64,000 bases of DNA from Lytechinus variegatus (Eukaryota; Echinodermata; Echinoidea; Temnopleuroida; Toxopneustidae). A program made the position numbers and the translations under genes. The stretch lies in the NCBI RefSeq assembly GCF_018143015.1, contig NC_054749.1, forward strand, positions 34,676,500 to 34,740,499, written 5' to 3'. The notes beneath the pieces are model-generated. The model ran no database searches and was not told the origin of the DNA. It saw nothing but the letters and a program-made list of their open reading frames with translations. Shown piece by piece: positions 35,401-44,453 of the stretch. Within the stretch, counting starts at the first letter, position 1. Every line of letters begins with the position of its first letter.

Positions 35401-38400
35401 AGTTTCCATATCATCTTAGTTTAGTCAAGTAAAATATGATACACAGTCCAGAAAGTCATACACTCTTCATCAGAAAGAAAGGTGAAAAATTGATGAAGAC
35501 ATATTTTTCCATTGTAATTGCATCAGTATATTTGCTATATAAAGAAAAGGGATCTTGGGCCCGTTGCAGAAAGAGTTGCAATCAATCGCAACTCCAAAAA
35601 TCACACGCAACTTGATTTTCAACCAATCAACAGCGCGCATTTTTTACTTGCGATTGATTTTTTGTTTACTTGCGTTTAAACGCAACTCTTTCTGCAACGG
35701 GCGCCTTGTGTGATACATAATAGACATGCACAGAGAAATAACTCGATATGTTCCCTCTTAAATGTTGTTGTCTTTGCTGCAGAACTGAGTTTGCTAAACA
35801 ATTTCTAGTAGTTTTTTTATTGTTCTTTCATGTGTTGCTTTTCATTCTTGTAATTGCACTCTTAGAACAATGGCCCCCATGGATGGATGGTAAACTTTCT
35901 TTGTCACACAGTATTATAAAATTTTTACTCATAATGGTTTTATTCAAATTTTTTAAGCCAGAAGCTAAATTTCTTATTCAATGTTCAAAGACTTCAATTC
36001 CCACGAATTTACCTTCTTTATCATGTTTCGATAATGTTTTTCATCTTGTTTCCATTCTTGAAAAAACATTAACCTTTTGTGATTGTCTACACCAAACAAG
36101 TTTTCACTTTATCATTTTTTTTTAATCATCCAACAACCTTCAATGCTTCCATTCTGTTTAAACAACTATATCACAGGTTGAAAAAAGCCTGAATTTAATT
36201 GAATAGTTTTTTTTTCCAAATGCTTCTATTGAAATGAGATATGTTACCTTGTGCAATGAGGCTTTATGATTTTTAGAATATCTCTGATACTGATTTAACT
36301 TGATATTGAAATCTCAAAGTGATCCAAAAGTGTGTTTCATCCATCAGTTTGTCGTTGTTAACCTTTTATGTGTACCAATCATTAGTCAATCAAGTTCAAA
36401 ATTTGTGAAATTATTGTATGTTACATCAAGTTCCACCTTGTAGTCACTGTAATTCAAACAGAGGAGAATTTGATGCATTCATCAAGGCTTTTCATTTTCA
36501 GCAATTTCCAAGCCTTGAAATAAACCTTTATTTCTCAGATGCAACACTCGGTATCTCTCTTTCCTTGCTGCATATTTCTTTTTGAATAAATTGAAATGGA
36601 CAAAAAATATGTGTAGAAGTTAGTAATCTGCCATTTTGTTGCCAATATTGGTGCTTCCATATCTTTGCTGATTTAAGACATTTTCTGTTTATTTTAACAA
36701 TGTTTGTTGACTTTGAATGAATGATAGATTGCAAGGGAAATGGGCACAGTATGCATAGATTCTCTTCATTAAAAATATTTTTCATATCTATATTCGAGAA
36801 ACAAAATGGAGAAACTATCCTTATGAAAAGTTATTTATTGATGAAAAGTAAATTTATTATATGAGCAATCATCATCTAAATAGTCTTTTTATGATATACT
36901 TATATTTCTTATGATCACTGTATCATGGTCTTGGTGTCAATATTCACTCATGATTCTTAATTCTTTTGCTTTCAATAAATTATTCATAATTGTAAAAACA
37001 TCTCCTTCATTTTCTTCCAAACATTTTCTCTTTCTCTTCCTCCCTTTTGTAGATATCATAAATAACTAGTAGTTGTGATCAGCCCAATTTGTTTTCAATG
37101 CATTGAAGGTATAATACATGTTGATGTTATTGTTATGCAGTATGTGTTGCATTCATTTAGACTTTGAAACGTGATATTTCCCTCCACCCCCCTCCAACCT
37201 TCAATCTTCTCTTCCCTTTGCCATGCTTGTGCCGTTTCATCATTCTCCAACATGTCATTGATAAGTACAGTATTATCTGTTTTATGAGTGACATTTCCAG
37301 GTGTGTGGAACAAGATGAATTGGAATTATCAACATATTTGCATGCATGAAAATTCATTTTGCATACCGGTAATACAAAATTAGTTTTTGGGGTAGTACAG
37401 TTTCCCTTAAAATCTATTAAACAAGGACGTGAGAAGTAGAAGTTTTTACTCTGATGTTTCTGTTGATGTAACATTGAACAAATCATTAGAATTTCATTTC
37501 ATTTTTCTTAAAAAAAAAGAGAAATGGTCCAATGATGGAAGTAAGTTATACTGCTGTTTTCAATCACCCTTTATAAAAATACTGTTTAATATAAAAACAA
37601 TAAATTGTACTGATAAGTATTCTTGTAATAACAACATGAATATTAGAATACTTAATAAATTCAATGTGAACTGTGTGACATTCTTCAAAGACATTCATTT
37701 TTTGCTCATTTTTTTTACTTAGATAATATCTTTTCAGATCATATATTTGCCTGTGCTTATATTTTGTCATTCATTGCTGTCTATAACCTAAAGTGAGAGT
37801 TGACATCCCTGAAATATTTTTTTTGATGTAACTTTGTTTTGTGCATCATACATGCATGCATCCCTTCTCTTTGTTTTATCCTTCATATGCCATTTTGCAA
37901 TATGAACTTGACCTTACATTCATTCATTTTTTTTCTGTTTTCTTTTCCTATGGTATCCTTGATAACCATAGAAATTCTGTGCTAAAAGCGTTTATTCAAC
38001 TTGATTATGAGTGATGTTTCTATAGTTTTCAGTGTATGTCTCAATCAGCATCATTCATTTTCATATTTTAGTTCTTAATGTAGGTCTACAAACATCTCAT
38101 CAATCTTGAATATATATTTGTTTTGTGCTTTGTTAGTGATACTGTTTGAAAGGGGTGCAGATGATACCCAATATTTTTTAATGGTTTAATGTAAATACAG
38201 TACACACAATAGTGCTGTGTGTACTACAGTGCAGCTCTTACATTTTAAATAGAATGTTTACTGTGACAAAACACACTTTATTCAAAATGTAAGAGCTGGT
38301 ACGTTTGAATTGCAGTATTGTGAAACACTTCTCTATGGATATAGTGCTTTTGTTTTTTATAGTATCAGCAAACTTCTGGGCCCAATAACCCAAACACAGT

Positions 38401-39548
38401 GATTGATTCTTAGACTGATTTCAATGATTGATTAGACATTATGATCAATGCAATCAATTGTGAAAGCTCATTTAAAGATCAATTACTAACCGTTGATGTT
38501 TTTAAAGAATAAGCGGGTATGAATAAGAGTGACAGAATTTGTTAGTCAATGATTTGAAATTGGAGATGGGTATAGATTTGAACACCAAGGTGAAACCCCC
38601 AATAAGCAACGGTGACTTGTTTAGATTATTTGTACCTTCTATGTATCAAGCAGCAAGAATTTTATTTTATCTTTCATATTTTTTGTCACTCTGACCATTT
38701 TTTGATTTAATTTTTTTTAGCTGGGAGCTTAAAAGGAATATGTGTTACACCTGTATCTTATCCTTATTTCATTAATATGATTTGAAATCTCCAGCATGAC
38801 TTTAATATTCCTTCCCTCATTCTGTTTGTTCTGCATGGTCACCTATTGTCATTCCATCATGCCAACTTGTTTATTTTCTTATCTTTTGTTTTGTATCTCT
38901 GAAATGCAAAGTGCATTCAATAGATAATGTGTGTATTTTGAATGTAGTAGTACAGCAGAGCATATATGAATTGCTCCTACATGAATATTTATAAGTATCA
39001 AACAACAGCAACAATAGACACAATGCCTCCACAAATTACAAGGTTGCACAATTATTTGGCCCTTTTTGGCAACACAATATCTACAGTATCTCAAAATCAT
39101 GATAATGATAATAAATGCTGATTGAAAGTAAGTCTTCTATGGTGCTAATTTCCATCTGGACAGGTGCTCATGGAACTTATAGATAATTGCTGTGTGTGAT
39201 TTCAGCTATGCATTGTGGAGGGATTCAAGTTGTCATATATGTAGTGTGATTCTGAGGTTATACTATTGTTTCAGAATGAGAGCTCTTATTCCCTTTCCTA
39301 CCCATTCTAGATTGCATTTTGTAATGTAATAGCAACCTACACTACAGGGGCACTTTGCAACGTACAATTTAGCTGTGGTTGTGAATCCCCTTTGGATCCA
39401 TATAGTTTTAAGTAACTGGCTTATCAACTGATGTCTTTCTTGCAGTTTGAAAAACCTTTCATTTTTCTCTCTGTTTCCCTCTCCAGGAGCTGGTATGTCG
39501 GTCAATGATTACGAGAAAGACAAGTATGATCTCTACGATGACCTGTAG
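15568..39548 (+). CDS. GNPTG: N-acetylglucosamine-1-phosphotransferase gamma subunit
   Basis: Exons: 15568-15634, 27373-27430, 28143-28213, 28708-28762, 29799-29882, 30324-30417, 30981-31095, 32725-32807, 34404-34538, 34927-34996, 39487-39548. They sum to 894 nt and 297 aa; human GNPTG has 305. All phases agree. GNPTG is the regulatory subunit of the Golgi enzyme that starts the mannose-6-phosphate tag on lysosomal hydrolases. Exon 1 encodes a signal peptide, then [12 protein letters not shown] (human KMKVVEEPNAFG). Residues about 65-182 form the mannose-6-phosphate-receptor-homology domain, with [28 protein letters not shown], and [11 protein letters not shown]. Two glycosylation sites known in the family (NVT, NNT) are kept. 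A coiled C-terminal segment is followed by an acidic end. The start of exon 2 could also be 27379, since both acceptors keep phase. Intron 1 holds the large transposon. The exon 1 link rests on phase, signal peptide and position. Confidence 0.94.
15738..15795 (-). other. Possible signal-peptide first exon on the minus strand
   Basis: Reading from 15795, ACAAAATG opens [19 protein letters not shown], a good signal-peptide shape. A strong donor (GTAAGTG) follows after 15738. It lies just inside GNPTG intron 1 on the opposite strand. I found no convincing next exon further left on the minus strand, so it may be chance. Confidence 0.25.
16457..17068. mobile_element. Hairpin MITE, copy 1, nested in the left array
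   Basis: Two inverted halves of about 190 bp share CATTTGGATGTAACTGGCTC and the core GAAATTTTCAGCATT. The unit ends with GGTGGACTTGACCTTTAA. It interrupts the array unit that reads TTTCTACAGACT elsewhere. The left end has lost the AGGACAAGTCCACC seen in copy 2. Confidence 0.75.
17282..17880. mobile_element. Hairpin MITE, copy 2, with TTAA target duplication (Kolobok-like)
   Basis: The left end AGGACAAGTCCACC and the right end GGTGGACTTGACCT are inverted repeats. TTAA lies on both sides (CCTTG-TTAA before, TTAA-ATAATGATTTT after). Removing the unit plus one TTAA restores the array sequence CTTGTTAAATAATGATTTT. A TTAA duplication with AGG-starting ends fits Kolobok better than piggyBac (CCY ends). 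The two inner halves pair over about 190 bp. Confidence 0.85.
17890..19000 (+). repeat. Higher-order tandem array, about 270-bp period, in the left flank of the composite element
   Basis: A block with TTGGTGGTTGGATGTCAATG starts near 17952, 18221, 18494 and 18701. Each long unit holds three to four short units of about 65-70 bp beginning GTGTCCTATTTCACGA. The last unit is shortened to about 207 bp. Related single units extend left to 16254 and right to 19410. Confidence 0.9.
19000..19410 (+). repeat. Inner part of the left inverted repeat
   Basis: Two copies (about 19006-19100 and 19185-19280) of a block with GATAGCCTACTGTCTAAAA, GGCAGAGTGGT, and GGGTAGATGGAATATACAGG. Its reverse complement appears at 25465-25560 and 25650-25745, with a partial third copy near 25330-25372. 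Confidence 0.9.
20617..22065 (-). pseudogene. Merlin/ISXO2-type (IS1595 group) DDE transposase, broken
   Basis: From ATG at 22065 ([14 protein letters not shown]) the frame gives an N-terminal segment with a zinc-ribbon remnant (CAVC, then WRC) and [11 protein letters not shown]. It stops at TGA 21646-21648. The catalytic part reopens in the same frame before 21609 and runs to 20617: [10 protein letters not shown] (first Asp), [11 protein letters not shown] (second Asp), TNTIEGAW (Glu), as in ISXO2-like transposases. In between, about 21690 to 21610, the expected sequence ([17 protein letters not shown]) is in another frame, so two compensating shifts separate the parts. A Lys/Ser-rich tail of about 140 residues extends beyond the catalytic core. 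The enzyme would cut and insert the element; as read it is inactive. Confidence 0.85.
22101..22108 (-). promoter_or_regulatory. TATA-like box upstream of the transposase ATG
   Basis: On the minus strand GGGTATAAATAAGGG lies about 36 bp before the ATG at 22065. This fits a TATA box with a very short leader. An alternative is that the transposase is spliced to exons further upstream. Confidence 0.4.
22216..22552 (-). pseudogene. Second ORF of the composite element, frameshifted; family not recognised
   Basis: From ATG 22552 one frame reads [20 protein letters not shown] through [12 protein letters not shown], then stops. The adjacent frame continues with [20 protein letters not shown] and [20 protein letters not shown], ending LDGTPKYY with a stop at 22216-22218. 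Both parts look protein-like, and joining them needs one frameshift near 22435. The product would be about 110 aa and acidic to neutral. It is just upstream of, and on the same strand as, the transposase. A good splice donor (GAGGTAAGTG) follows its stop. I do not recognise the family. Confidence 0.5.
22553..25329. other. Interior of GNPTG intron 1 / composite element, no gene seen
   Basis: Contains a (GA)n tract at about 23346-23402 and the short G/C-bordered repeat at about 23560-23695. No coding signal is supported. Confidence 0.4.
23560..23695. repeat. Short interspersed repeat, copy 1 (second copy at 45664-45795)
   Basis: It shares GACTTCAGCCCC, the run GTACAAAAACGCAAAAAT (ACATAAAAAT in copy 2), and TTTGCATGGTCAGCCCCCC with copy 2. 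The copies are in the same orientation. Confidence 0.75.
25330..25752 (-). repeat. Right inverted repeat of the composite element, inner part
   Basis: Reverse complement of the 19000-19410 block. It includes two copies of AGTCGTGAAATAGGACACC-type sequence and blocks with CCATCTACCCCTCATTTCC. Confidence 0.9.
25753..27004. mobile_element. 1252-bp Penelope-like fragment with inverted ends and a 13-bp target duplication
   Basis: The left end starts GAGAGTCAAAAGGGGCCTAA. About 85 bp are repeated inverted at 26863-26947, including GAAGAAGATTCTGCTAGG then ATCGAAAGC. A further 57-bp tail follows on the right. AAACTATAAATAA occurs directly on both sides (25740-25752 and 27005-27017), and the array sequence is continuous once the insert is removed. 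The GAAGAAG and TCGAAA motifs resemble Penelope-like ends. A 73-codon frame at 26539-26760 ends just before the right repeat; I do not recognise it. Confidence 0.75.
27005..27110 (-). repeat. Outer part of the right inverted repeat
   Basis: Reverse complement of the array unit: AACAAGCCTTAATTTAGTCG then GAATTAGGACACCAAAATAT. Similarity to the array ends near 27110, about 260 bp before GNPTG exon 2. Confidence 0.8.
27451..27571. repeat. Hairpin-forming short element beside GNPTG exon 2
   Basis: Left arm ACCATTAACAATTCTTTGAC with CAACCAGAGAACAA pairs with right arm TTGTTCTCTGATTG with GAAGAATTGTTACTGGTAG. It starts 20 bp after the exon 2 donor. Confidence 0.65.
28793..29064. mobile_element. 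MITE family A, copy 1
   Basis: The ends GGGCCCTGTTTTACAAAGAG and CTTTGTACAACAGGGCCC are inverted, and the inner ATTGATCCGATCAATTG is nearly self-complementary. It lies in a GNPTG intron. Related copies are at 39714-40125 and 40165-40434. Confidence 0.85.
29095..29255. mobile_element. MITE family B, copy 1
   Basis: The ends GGGGGCCGTTTCATAAAGCT and AGCTTTATGAAACATCCACC are inverted, with internal paired AAGATAAGA/TCTTATCTT and a conserved AACCATCGCCAATGAA. Confidence 0.85.
30700..30890 (-). mobile_element. Degenerate tRNA-derived SINE remnant
   Basis: It contains GGGACTCAAACCC, the reverse complement of a B-box-like GGGTTTGAGTCCC, and is loosely similar to the SINE at 53327-53621. Located in a GNPTG intron. 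Confidence 0.4.
31132..31366. mobile_element. MITE-like inverted repeat in a GNPTG intron
   Basis: Left GGGTGATTTCAAGTTTAGTG pairs with right CACCAGACTTGAAATTGCCC; GGTGTTGGTGTT pairs with AACACCAACACC. Confidence 0.7.
32364..32678. mobile_element. MITE family C, copy 1
   Basis: Ends GGCCTGTATTCTGAAGTCGG and CCGACTTCAGAATACGGGCC are inverted, followed inward by GTTTAACTTAAGC/AGTTAAAC. It ends 47 bp before GNPTG exon 8 (32725). Confidence 0.85.
32848..33020. mobile_element. MITE family B, copy 2
   Basis: Same ends and same AAACCATCGCCAATGAAGG core as copy 1. It begins 40 bp after the GNPTG exon 32725-32807. Confidence 0.85.
34082..34262 (-). mobile_element. Possible L2/CR1-type LINE 3' fragment
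   Basis: It starts with ATTATTTGTATAGCGCTCAT, like the AT-repeat plus AGCGC tails of the LINE fragments at 58828 and 61590. No coding part is clear. Confidence 0.3.
35557..35704. mobile_element. Short palindromic MITE (family D)
   Basis: Ends GGGCCCGTTGCAGAAAGAGT and ACTCTTTCTGCAACGGGCGC are inverted; inner CGCAACTC, GATTGATT and related segments pair. Diverged relatives lie near 33131-33240, 33313-33430 and 41740-41865. Confidence 0.8.
38194..38298. repeat. Two adjacent hairpins in the last GNPTG intron
   Basis: First: AGTACACAC and GTGTGTACT around a 9-nt loop. Second: CAGCTCTTACATTTT and AAAATGTAAGAGCTG around about 38 nt. Confidence 0.6.
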
Positions 39549-39713
39549 GCTGTAGAAGGCAGAGAGTTTCTTGTAAGATGAGGATTATTTACAAACAATG
39601 ACAGTTGATCCGTTAGTTTCAACATGTGAACAAAGAATGAACTTTGAAGTCTGATCTTTTTATGTAAATGTCCAGTCTTCAACAGATTGGTCCTTAAAGG
39701 AGAGACCAAATCA

Positions 39714-40125
39714 GGGCCCCGTCGTACAAAGAGTTACGATTGATACGATCAATGGTAACTCTATGGAAAACCATCAGTGTCATAAATTTTCCCACAGGAA
39801 ATTTGCGCAATGTCATTTGTAAACAAAGAGAAGCACAGTAATTTCAGAAAACAATGCATGAATATACATCATAGGTTAGAAAATATTTTGAACAATCATG
39901 CATAATACATGTTGACATAGTTGCAATTGATGCAATCAATCGCAACTATGGAAAGGTTTGTTAAAAAAAAAAAATTCTAGATATGAATGAATATCCATAA
40001 ATTCATTGATTTCTAGACAATTGGGTGTGATCTCTTTTGGTTACAAAGGACATTTTGCAAATTTCCTGTAGAAAAAATTATGACTGATGGATTTCCATAG
40101 AGACTTTGTAAGACGGGCTTTAATT
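39714..40125. mobile_element. MITE family A, one copy followed by an inverted partial copy
   Basis: GGGCCCCGTCGTACAAAGAG opens a copy similar to 28793-29064. After an A-run, TTATGACTGATGGATTTCCATAGAG reads as the inverted left end of another copy and finishes AAGACGGGC. It lies within the probable GNPTG 3' UTR. Confidence 0.7.
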
Positions 40126-40164
40126 CATTTCTTTATATCCTAACAAATCCATTACTATATTTCT

Positions 40165-40434
40165 GGGCTCCATCTTACAAAAAGTTATGATTGATCCAAT
40201 CTATCTCAACTATATATGGAAATTCATAGTCATAATTTCCCTACCGAAATTTTGGACAAATTCTTTTGTAAACAAAATGGTGTACATCATGTTGTTAAGA
40301 CAACGATGAATGTACGAATATACATTATATCTCGAAAACATTTTGAACAAACATGTATTTAAGATGTTGACATTGCTGGCTTTCCATAGTTGTGGTTAAT
40401 CGGATCAATCACAATTCTTTCTAAGACAGGGCCC
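40165..40434. mobile_element. MITE family A, diverged copy
   Basis: GGGCTCCATCTTACAAAAAG at the left and CTTTCTAAGACAGGGCCC at the right, with the family core (ATGAATGTACGAATATACAT, AACATTTTGAACAAACATG). Confidence 0.75.
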
Positions 40435-43400
40435 AGATATATTATATCCCTTTTGTGGATCTCCCTGGTACATTTTACCACAAGACGACTCATGCTGTAT
40501 ATCACTGGTGGGCAGAAAGATTTTGCATATTCACTTTGTAATTACCTTTGTGGATTTTCTAATGCATTGCTATTTTGTTGTCATTCGAATAGCAGTGAGT
40601 GGGCTTTCATTTACTTTGTGTCATATTTATTGTACATTGGAGTGGTCTCAATTGTTTTGAGAACTTGATACCATGGTAGGTTGATTTAGATGAACAAGTT
40701 TCATCTTGGTATATGTAATGTACAATATAATTTTTAAAAGCAGCTTAATGTGTGTGTTTGTGATGAAACTCAAACAAAAAATTATAGTTCATAAGTTATG
40801 AAAGTTCATCTTCGGCCAGACAATTGCCATTGATATTTTGTATTTAGAGATAAGTAAAAGTCAAACTTGCTTTAATAGTTGATGTAAGATAAGTCAGACA
40901 CATCAAATAATCCTCTTATAGGCCAGAATTCACAAAGATTTGTTAACTTTTTATAATCCATGAGAAGCACAGGTTCTATGGTATAAATGCATTTGATCCA
41001 GCTCACTCGTACAATTTAAAAAGTCCAATGATTGCACTCGTTTCTACAGGTACCATTATAGTTTTTGAACTCACAAGTCATCAGAATTCATTGAGATAAC
41101 TTGTGTGCTATACTTTAAAGCAATAATACCTAACAAAGTATATTATTAGTATACTGTAGAGATCGGACTTGTATGTTTCTTATGGTACATGTAACTTGTT
41201 TTACTAAACCATGCAAAAGCACATGGATACGCATGATAGTAAGAATGATTATGACCAAAAAACAACCCAGTGCCAAACACATGATTTAGTGTAGGACTAT
41301 CAATTTTGATAAGTAGGTGACTAAAGATTGTGCTCTAAGGGAGAGAATAATGAGAGATTTCATTGGTCATTATGTATCCTACAGACACACTTACTTCAAA
41401 ATGACTAATGATATGCCATTTTAAGTAATTACATGTAGCTTTGATTGGTTTGAAGTCTAGGTGTGGCTGTGATTAGAGGGTGCCAGGCTTGTGTTTTCAA
41501 ACTAACTGAGTGGAAGATCAATATGAGAATCAACCCTTTATTTTATTCCATTTTATGACACTTGATATATTGTGTGATCTTTTTCCACAGCAGTGGATGT
41601 ATGTTTTAATCTGGAATCCTGGACTTTTTTTTCAGTGTTTTCGCCTGTTTTTTAATATATTCATATGAGGTATAAACCATGTGTTTCATGGTGTTGATGT
41701 GATGCTTCGAATTTCATTATCTAGGGCACATGATAGAAAGAGTGGGGTGTTAAACACACACAAATCAATCTCAGTTCCCAATACGCACTTCTAATTGGTT
41801 TAAAATCAAGTTGTGTTTGATTTCTTGAGTTGTATTTGATCGCAACTCTTATTACAATGTGCCCCAGATCCTATAAGGAAGTAGTCTAGATTGGATGTTG
41901 GTGTATGGAAGCTCTTTTTCCCAAGACTAACATAGAGAGCGTCCTGACTCGCAATCCCTAACCCAGTGCTAATCCCCTCATCTCACCTGGCACTGGTTTT
42001 CGAGTCTGGACGCCCTCTGTGTTAGCTTTGGGAAAGAGAGCTTCCATTCGCCAATGCCCTATCTGGACTAATAAGGAAGATTTGAGACTTCAAATCATTA
42101 TTCATGATATAATGCATATATATTTTGATGTTATGTTAAATTACTTAACTGAAATGGATGAAATGCTCATTATTTTGAGCTGTGTATTTTTTCACATTTC
42201 TTTTATTTTTAATTGTGGTGATTATGTGTGGTAATAAGTATTTAACTTAGGAATATGGTGATTTAATAATGAACTTTATTTCATAGTTGTTTAGAATGTT
42301 GCAATCTTATTTTGAAAATTAATATAAGATTTTTTTTATGTAAATCAACGTAAATTAAAAGTACTTCGTTAGAATTAATAAGTTTAAATGTAAACTAGCC
42401 ATTAAATTTTGTCACATTTGATAAGGGTTTTTTACTGTACAAATTTGATAGATATGTAATTCTTTTAAATGGTCAACACATATACCTTTATAAGTAAATG
42501 GTCATCTTTGAGTAAAATTGTAGAGAAAATGTAGGAATTTACAGGATTCAAGAAGTGCTAGTTTTGTGTCCTTGAGATCAAGTTGATTTAAATTAAGTAA
42601 GTGATAATTAATCAAGTGTAACAATAAATTTGTCAACAAAATTACGCAACAAAGTGATATAATTTTGAAGTTTACATTGTTTTGTGAAATTATGGTGGGC
42701 AAGAGAGTAAGTTAATGATGTCATCAGCACACCTTTACTTTAATACATAATATTTTTAATATTTCATTTTCATAGATGTATGAGCTAGCTCCTTGTTTTT
42801 GGAATACCGTAAGTTACTGTGTGGAAGCAATGAATTTACACACTGACGGGCCAAACAAAGGCTTACCTAAAATGAAAAAGTTTTTTTTACATAATTGAGA
42901 TTATCCTTCTAATCGAGATTAACCTTCTTTTATATTTGTACTACATTGATGTTCGGTGTTGTAGGATTCTTCAGATGGCGATTGATGAGATTGGCCCGAG
43001 TTGAAGTTGTTGCCATAATTTTCAGAGTGACAGCCTTATTTTCTTGGAGAAGGAAAGTGAAATATTTATGTTTTCTTAGAGTAAAATACAAAGGTGGGCT
43101 TTGGCATCAATTTTTTGTCACTTTTTTTTTTGGGGGGGGCTCATAACATAAGCTTTAAAATGCTAGCATATTACTTTGTATTTTTTGTCTCATGTCAGTT
43201 ACTTTTTAGTGTTTTGCTTGTTTAATTCAACTCTTTAAATCATCTTGAACCCTTGGAGTGAAAAGTATACAGTACAGTTATGTAATTGTTAAAGGTTTAA
43301 TAAAGCCCATAATGATTTTGATGGATATTCTTAGGTATGGAGAGGGAATTTGGAGTAGTTATATTTCTTATTTATTTGTATTTAAAAAATACAATTGTAT

Positions 43401-44453
43401 CAGTAGTGACTCAAGTTTTTATTCATAGTGCTTTCTTAATTGGTTTAAAAAGGAAACCCTGTATCATAGAAAGCGATATGTGCTCAGTTGTGTTACATAA
43501 GCCATAGGAAGTTCAGAAATAAAGAAGTTAATTGGTCTTCATACAGGTATTTTGTTCAAGGTCTATTTATTTGATTAGTCTGTGTGATGACTGTTAAAAT
43601 TATCCTTCAAAAAATTTGCATAATCAATGAAGTTAAAAGAAATAAGTCAAGAGAGCCAGGCAGACAAATGGTATGTAAGAAAAAAGATTAAAGGATTATA
43701 TCTTGGGCTATTCATACATTTTTAAATTGAGAATTAGTCCATATATCCTCAACTATAAATAAATGCCATATATCAAAAATGTGTAAAATACTTATGACTG
43801 TATTAGTTAAAAGATTTATTATGACTGTAAACATAAATAAATATACAGAACTGAGGATATTGTGAGATGGGAACTTAATCTGCTAAATGAATGGCATTTC
43901 ATTAGCAAATAGATGTGGTGCAATATGTTGCATTAAAAAAGTATAACAATGCCACATGAACTATCACACTCAGCTAATAATAGATTGATTAATATTCTAG
44001 GTTTTCAAGATTTCTTATTTATCCAGCAAGAGATGGTCCCTTCTGCCCCCACCCTGCCACAACAAAATTCTACATGTATGTCGTAAATCTTTGATTGCTT
44101 TGGGATTTTGCTATATTAATAGGCACAATATTTAACTCTATCTCTATTATACTCATATTAATTTGGAATCTGGATTAACTAAGCTGTAGGATGATAGCAG
44201 TCAAGTTTTTGGTAACTGACATGCTTCCCTGTGTAAACTGGCCCCCCATCCAAATATTCTCCAATTTAATAACAGGCCAAAACCTGAATTTTACCCCGCT
44301 CCTGAGTCCTCCCCAACAAAATGTATTATTATTGTAAATTGTGTGCCCGTCGAATCCCCCCCCCCCCTTTCATATGGCTCAAGCGCTTGATATAAGCGAA
44401 AAGTTGTTTTTGTTAAAAAGCTTCGAAGAAGACTAGTATTAAAGAGTGAAAAT
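40435..44453. other. Spacer between GNPTG and ASPSCR1, no gene seen
   Basis: Only repeats are visible (41740-41865 family D relative; 41906-42046 inverted repeat). AATAAA occurs several times, for example near 43300 and 43519. Confidence 0.4.
41906..42046. repeat. 141-bp inverted repeat
   Basis: TGGAAGCTCTTTTTCCCAAG with CTAACATAGAGAGCGTCC at the left is repeated inverted as GGACGCCCTCTGTGTTAGCT and GGGAAAGAGAGCTTCCA at the right. Confidence 0.8.
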
